From: Geminicoccaceae bacterium
GTDB taxonomy: Bacteria; Pseudomonadota; Alphaproteobacteria; Geminicoccales; Geminicoccaceae
Length of the DNA stretch: 64,000 bases
Assembly: GCA_020638465.1 (NCBI GenBank)
Contig: JACKIM010000001.1
Coordinates: 1,393,501-1,457,500, forward strand
Direction of reading: 5' to 3'
This document shows positions 60,899 through 64,000 of this stretch, piece by piece. The notes under the pieces were generated by a model, which was given only the letters and a program-made list of their open reading frames with translations, did not search any database and had not been told where the DNA came from. The stretch's first letter is position 1. Every line of letters begins with the position of its first letter. The translations under genes were made by a program, and so were the position numbers.

Positions 60899-62695
60899 AT
60901 GACGACACCGCAGATCTCGCTGCTGTTGCTCTTTGCCCTCATGCTCGTCCTCTTCATCTGGGGACGGATCCGCCATGATGTCGTCGCTTTCGGCGGCCTG
61001 ATGCTGGCGGTAATGGCCGGGCTGGTGCCGATCGGTCAGGCTTTTGACGGGCTTTCGCACACGGCGACCATCACGGTCGCCCTCATGCTGATCCTCAGCC
61101 GGGCGCTGATGACCAGCGGTGCCACCAACAGCATCAGCGACTGGGTCTCGCGTCGTACAGGGACCATTTCAAGCCATGTCGGCGCGCTGGCGGGCGTCAC
61201 CGCGGCGATGTCGACCGTGATGAACAATGTGGGCGCTCTCGCCCTCACGCTGCCGGTGGCCATCCGCACGGCCAAGAATGCGGGGCGTTCGCCGTCGCTG
61301 CTGCTGATGCCCATCTCGTTCGCCGCGCTGCTGGGGGGACTTGTCACCCTGATCGGAACGCCGCCCAACATCATCGCCGCGAGTTATCGCGAACAGGCCA
61401 TGGGCGAGCCGTTTCATCTGCTCGATTATACATGGGTCGGACTGCCGCTGGCCGTGGTCGGGGTGACATTCCTTGCTCTGGTTGGCTGGCGCTTCCTTCC
61501 CCAGCGTGCCCGTCCGGCAGCCGGTACGGAGGATTTCCTCGATATCGGCGACTATGTCACCGAAGTGCGCTGCGGAGCCAGGAACAAGCTGATCGGCCAG
61601 ACCATCGGCGATGTTGCCAACCAGTTCCGTGAACTCGACGTGGCCATTCTGGGTCTGCTGCGCGATGGCCGCAGGGTACCGAACGTGCCCAGGCGTTTCC
61701 TCGTGCGTCCCGATGACGTCCTCATCGTCGAAGTCTCTCCGGCCGCGCTGCCGCGGCTGCTTGAGCATTTCGATCTTGAAATAGAGGGACAGAAGGGCGG
61801 CGCGGCCATGAGCCTGCTCAGCAATGACGATGTCCGTCTGGCCGAGGTGGTCGTGACCCACGGTTCCGACCTCGACGGTTGCAGCGATACCCGCGAGCGG
61901 CTCGCACACCAGTTCAATGTCAACCTGCTGGCGGTCGCACGTCAGGGCGCGCGGGTCCGCGACAGGATCGACCGGGTGGTGGTCCGTGCCGGCGACGTGC
62001 TGCTGTTGCAGGGGGAGGAGCAGAGGCTCGGCGAGGTCATGCGTCTTCTGGGGTTCCTGCCTCTTGCCGGCCGCGAACTCGACGTGGGCAAGCGCAAGAA
62101 GAGCATGGCGCTCCCGACCATAGCCCTGTTCGTGTCGGCGATCCTGTTGTCGGGGTTGGGAATATTGCCGTTGGAGATCGCTCTCGGTTCGGCGGTGTTC
62201 CTCATGGTGGTCGCGGGTATCATTCCCACCCGCGAGATCTATGACGCGGTGGAGTGGCCCGTGATCCTCCTGCTGGCGTGCATGATCCCCATCGGGGACG
62301 CGCTGGAAACCACGGGGCTGGCGACCATGTTCGCCCAACTCATCATCGGCATCGCCCGTGACAACGGTCCGATGATATCGCTGGTCATCCTGTTCTTCAT
62401 GACGATGCTGCTCACCGACGTCATCAACAATGCGGCGACCGTGGTCATCATGGCACCGGTGGCGATTGCCGTGGCACAGGCCCAGGAGGCCAATGTCGAC
62501 ACCTTCATCATGGCCGTGGCCATCGGCGCATCCTGCGCCTTCCTCACGCCCATCGGCCACCAGAACAATACGCTGGTGATGGGGCCGGGCGGTTACAATT
62601 TCGGCGATTATTGGCGCATGGGCCTGCCTTTGCAGGTCGTCCTCGTATTGATCGGTATCCCCTTGCTGCTGTGGATGTGGCCCATCCACGGATAG
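60899..62695 (+). CDS. SLC13-family permease with TrkA_C domains (first copy)
   Basis: A 598-residue transporter of the SLC13/ion-transporter superfamily. The N-terminal membrane half has GLSHTATITVALMLILSRAL, MSTVMNNVGALALTLPVAI and LVTLIGTPPNIIAAS (SNT-type binding loop). Two cytosolic TrkA_C/RCK_C domains lie in the middle (about 220-295 and 315-390). The second membrane half ends LTDVINNAATVVIMAPVAI and FLTPIGHQNNTLVMGPGGY. Substrate may be sulfate, an organic anion or another small anion. The ATG at 60899 excludes a 59-residue extension that overlaps the aminotransferase gene. A paralogue follows 31 bp later. Confidence 0.87.
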   Translation: MTTPQISLLLLFALMLVLFIWGRIRHDVVAFGGLMLAVMAGLVPIGQAFDGLSHTATITVALMLILSRALMTSGATNSISDWVSRRTGTISSHVGALAGVTAAMSTVMNNVGALALTLPVAIRTAKNAGRSPSLLLMPISFAALLGGLVTLIGTPPNIIAASYREQAMGEPFHLLDYTWVGLPLAVVGVTFLALVGWRFLPQRARPAAGTEDFLDIGDYVTEVRCGARNKLIGQTIGDVANQFRELDVAILGLLRDGRRVPNVPRRFLVRPDDVLIVEVSPAALPRLLEHFDLEIEGQKGGAAMSLLSNDDVRLAEVVVTHGSDLDGCSDTRERLAHQFNVNLLAVARQGARVRDRIDRVVVRAGDVLLLQGEEQRLGEVMRLLGFLPLAGRELDVGKRKKSMALPTIALFVSAILLSGLGILPLEIALGSAVFLMVVAGIIPTREIYDAVEWPVILLLACMIPIGDALETTGLATMFAQLIIGIARDNGPMISLVILFFMTMLLTDVINNAATVVIMAPVAIAVAQAQEANVDTFIMAVAIGASCAFLTPIGHQNNTLVMGPGGYNFGDYWRMGLPLQVVLVLIGIPLLLWMWPIHG

Positions 62696-62726
62696 CCGGT
62701 TCCTCAGGTAGCGGAAGGCCAAGTTC

Positions 62727-64000
62727 TTGACGTTCGACCAGGCCACGTTGTTCTCGATCCTCGCGTTTGTTTTCATCTTCCTGCTATGGGGCCGGTGGCG
62801 ATACGATATCGTGGCCTTTTCAGCATTGCTGATCGCCCTGCTTGCCGGCGTTGTAACCACGGACGATGCCTTTTCGGGCTTCGGTCATCCGGCCACGGTT
62901 ATCATCGCCCTCGTTCTCATCGTCAGCCGCGGCCTTGCCAATTCCGGCGCGATCGAGCTTCTCGCGAGGCTGGTGGTCGACAGTTCGCGTCGTCTTGCCG
63001 CGCATATCGCGATCATGGGCGCGCTGGCTGCCGCACTGTCGGCGATGATGAACAATGTGGCGGCCCTGGCCCTGCTGATGCCTATCGATCTCCAGGCTGC
63101 GAAAAGTGCCAAGCGTAGTCCTTCCCTGTCGCTCATGCCGCTTTCCTTCGCCTCGATCCTGGGCGGTCTGGTTACGCTGATCGGCACGCCGCCCAATATC
63201 GTCATCTCGGCCTTTCGCGAGAAGGCTTTCGGCGAACCGTTCGGCATGTTCTCGTTCACTCCGGTTGGCCTCGTCTGTGCCGTGGTCGGCGTCGGGTTCA
63301 TCGTGGCCGGAGGCTGGCGGCTCATACCGCGTCCCGATGCCGGCGACGTCATCGACGACAGTACCGCACTGGGCGACTACATTGCCGAATTGCGGGTCAA
63401 GGATGGTTCCAGATCGCAGGGACAAAAGCTGATCGACCTGCGAGAGCAGGTCGAGGACGACGGTGTCACCGTCATCGGTCTCGTACGGCGTGGTCAGCGA
63501 CTGCCCGGCTATGGCCTGCAACAGCAGGTCGAGGCCGGCGACCTCATTGTCGTCGAGGCCTCGGCGCAGGCCATTGACGGAGTGGTCGGCAAGCTTGACC
63601 TCGAATACCTGGGCACGGGCAAGGATGATGGCGGTCTGATCGGCACGGGTGATCTGCAACTGGTCGAGGTTGTCGTACAGGAAGGAGCGCTGATCGAGGG
63701 GCGCTCGGCGGTCGGGTTGTCGCTGCTTTCGCGCTTCGGTACCCATCTGCTCGGAATTCGCCGACAGGGGACGCGGTTCCGCGAAAGGGTGCGCCGCCTG
63801 CAGGTCGAGGCAGGAGACGTGCTGCTGTTGCTGGGGCCGGCCGAGCGCCTGCCTGAGACCGTGAACTGGTTGGGCTGCCTGCCTCTGGCGGAGCGAGGGC
63901 TCACCGTGGTGCGCCGCGACAAGGCGTGGCTGGCGGTCGGCATGTTCGCGGCCGCAATCGTCCTGGCCTCGCTGGGAGTAGTCTACCTGGCCGTGGCACT
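62727..64000 (+). CDS. SLC13-family permease with TrkA_C domains (second copy, partial)
   Basis: The first 424 codons of a paralogue of the preceding gene; the 3' end lies outside the window. It uses a TTG start at 62727 with a GCGGAAGG site. The membrane half reads GFGHPATVIIALVLIVSRGL, SAMMNNVAALALLMPI and LVTLIGTPPNIVISA, matching the first copy motif by motif. Two TrkA_C domains follow (about 210-290 and 310-385), and the second membrane half has just begun. Tandem duplicates with changed loops may carry different anions. Confidence 0.86.
   Translation, partial: MTFDQATLFSILAFVFIFLLWGRWRYDIVAFSALLIALLAGVVTTDDAFSGFGHPATVIIALVLIVSRGLANSGAIELLARLVVDSSRRLAAHIAIMGALAAALSAMMNNVAALALLMPIDLQAAKSAKRSPSLSLMPLSFASILGGLVTLIGTPPNIVISAFREKAFGEPFGMFSFTPVGLVCAVVGVGFIVAGGWRLIPRPDAGDVIDDSTALGDYIAELRVKDGSRSQGQKLIDLREQVEDDGVTVIGLVRRGQRLPGYGLQQQVEAGDLIVVEASAQAIDGVVGKLDLEYLGTGKDDGGLIGTGDLQLVEVVVQEGALIEGRSAVGLSLLSRFGTHLLGIRRQGTRFRERVRRLQVEAGDVLLLLGPAERLPETVNWLGCLPLAERGLTVVRRDKAWLAVGMFAAAIVLASLGVVYLAVA

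Noticed and set aside
61169..62860. A 563-codon minus-strand frame opposite the first SLC13 gene
   Set aside because: His/Arg/Gln-rich shadow; the plus strand encodes clear membrane helices and binding loops.

Overview
The window is about 64 kb of gene-dense, high-GC chromosomal DNA that looks alphaproteobacterial. The evidence is the aa3 cytochrome oxidase locus in the order coxB-coxA-ctaB-small ORF-ctaG-coxC-DUF983-SURF1-ctaA, plus plant-type GshA, PPDK, split GlyQ/GlyS, TrmFO, MinCDE, MeaB and a YcjX/YcjF pair behind ubiA. I cannot name a genus or order from sequence alone. No rRNA, tRNA, CRISPR array or prophage is evident. The only clear mobile element is one IS200-type element.

Layout: (1) 1-6.9 kb holds the end of a GT4 glycosyltransferase, an alpha/beta hydrolase-creatininase pair, the ubiA-ycjX-ycjF operon (minus strand) and rsmE. 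(2) 7-14.3 kb is the cytochrome c oxidase structural and assembly operon. It runs almost without gaps into an M32 carboxypeptidase. (3) 15.8-22 kb has a DsbA-like protein, a VanZ-like membrane protein with a His/Arg-rich tail, and a CoxD-CoxE-XdhC(N)-XdhC(C)-SDR cluster. That cluster is a maturation set for a molybdo-hydroxylase whose structural genes are not here. (4) 22-27.6 kb has a TviB-like UDP-sugar dehydrogenase, a GNAT protein, a hypothetical protein and the tungstate transporter tupABC. (5) 27.7-41.6 kb is mostly housekeeping: selO, an IlvD/Edd dehydratase, gshA, an orphan ParA, a hydroxyacid dehydrogenase, DUF3750, meaB, ppdK and glyQS. (6) 41.8-46.1 kb is accessory: an orphan sugar-type ABC permease, the IS200 element, a LysE exporter, a DHFR-like protein, an SDR and a hypothetical. 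(7) 46.3-52.2 kb holds a three-gene module (CoA-acylating aldehyde dehydrogenase plus a two-subunit ADP-forming CoA ligase), a low-GC palindrome-rich gap, and a convergent RraA-like/Ldh2 dehydrogenase pair. (8) 52.3-56.6 kb has minCDE, trmFO and a small heat-shock gene with a candidate RpoH promoter and ROSE-like RNA thermometer. (9) 56.7-64 kb has DUF523, a puuD-puuA-aminotransferase polyamine cluster and two tandem SLC13-type transporters. The second transporter runs off the window.

The observations most worth follow-up are the aldehyde-to-acid substrate-level phosphorylation module, the predicted RNA thermometer of hsp20, the orphan CoxDE/split-XdhC cluster, and the low-GC gap at 49.7-50.1 kb. 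Functions are assigned from motifs read in the translations; no database search was run.
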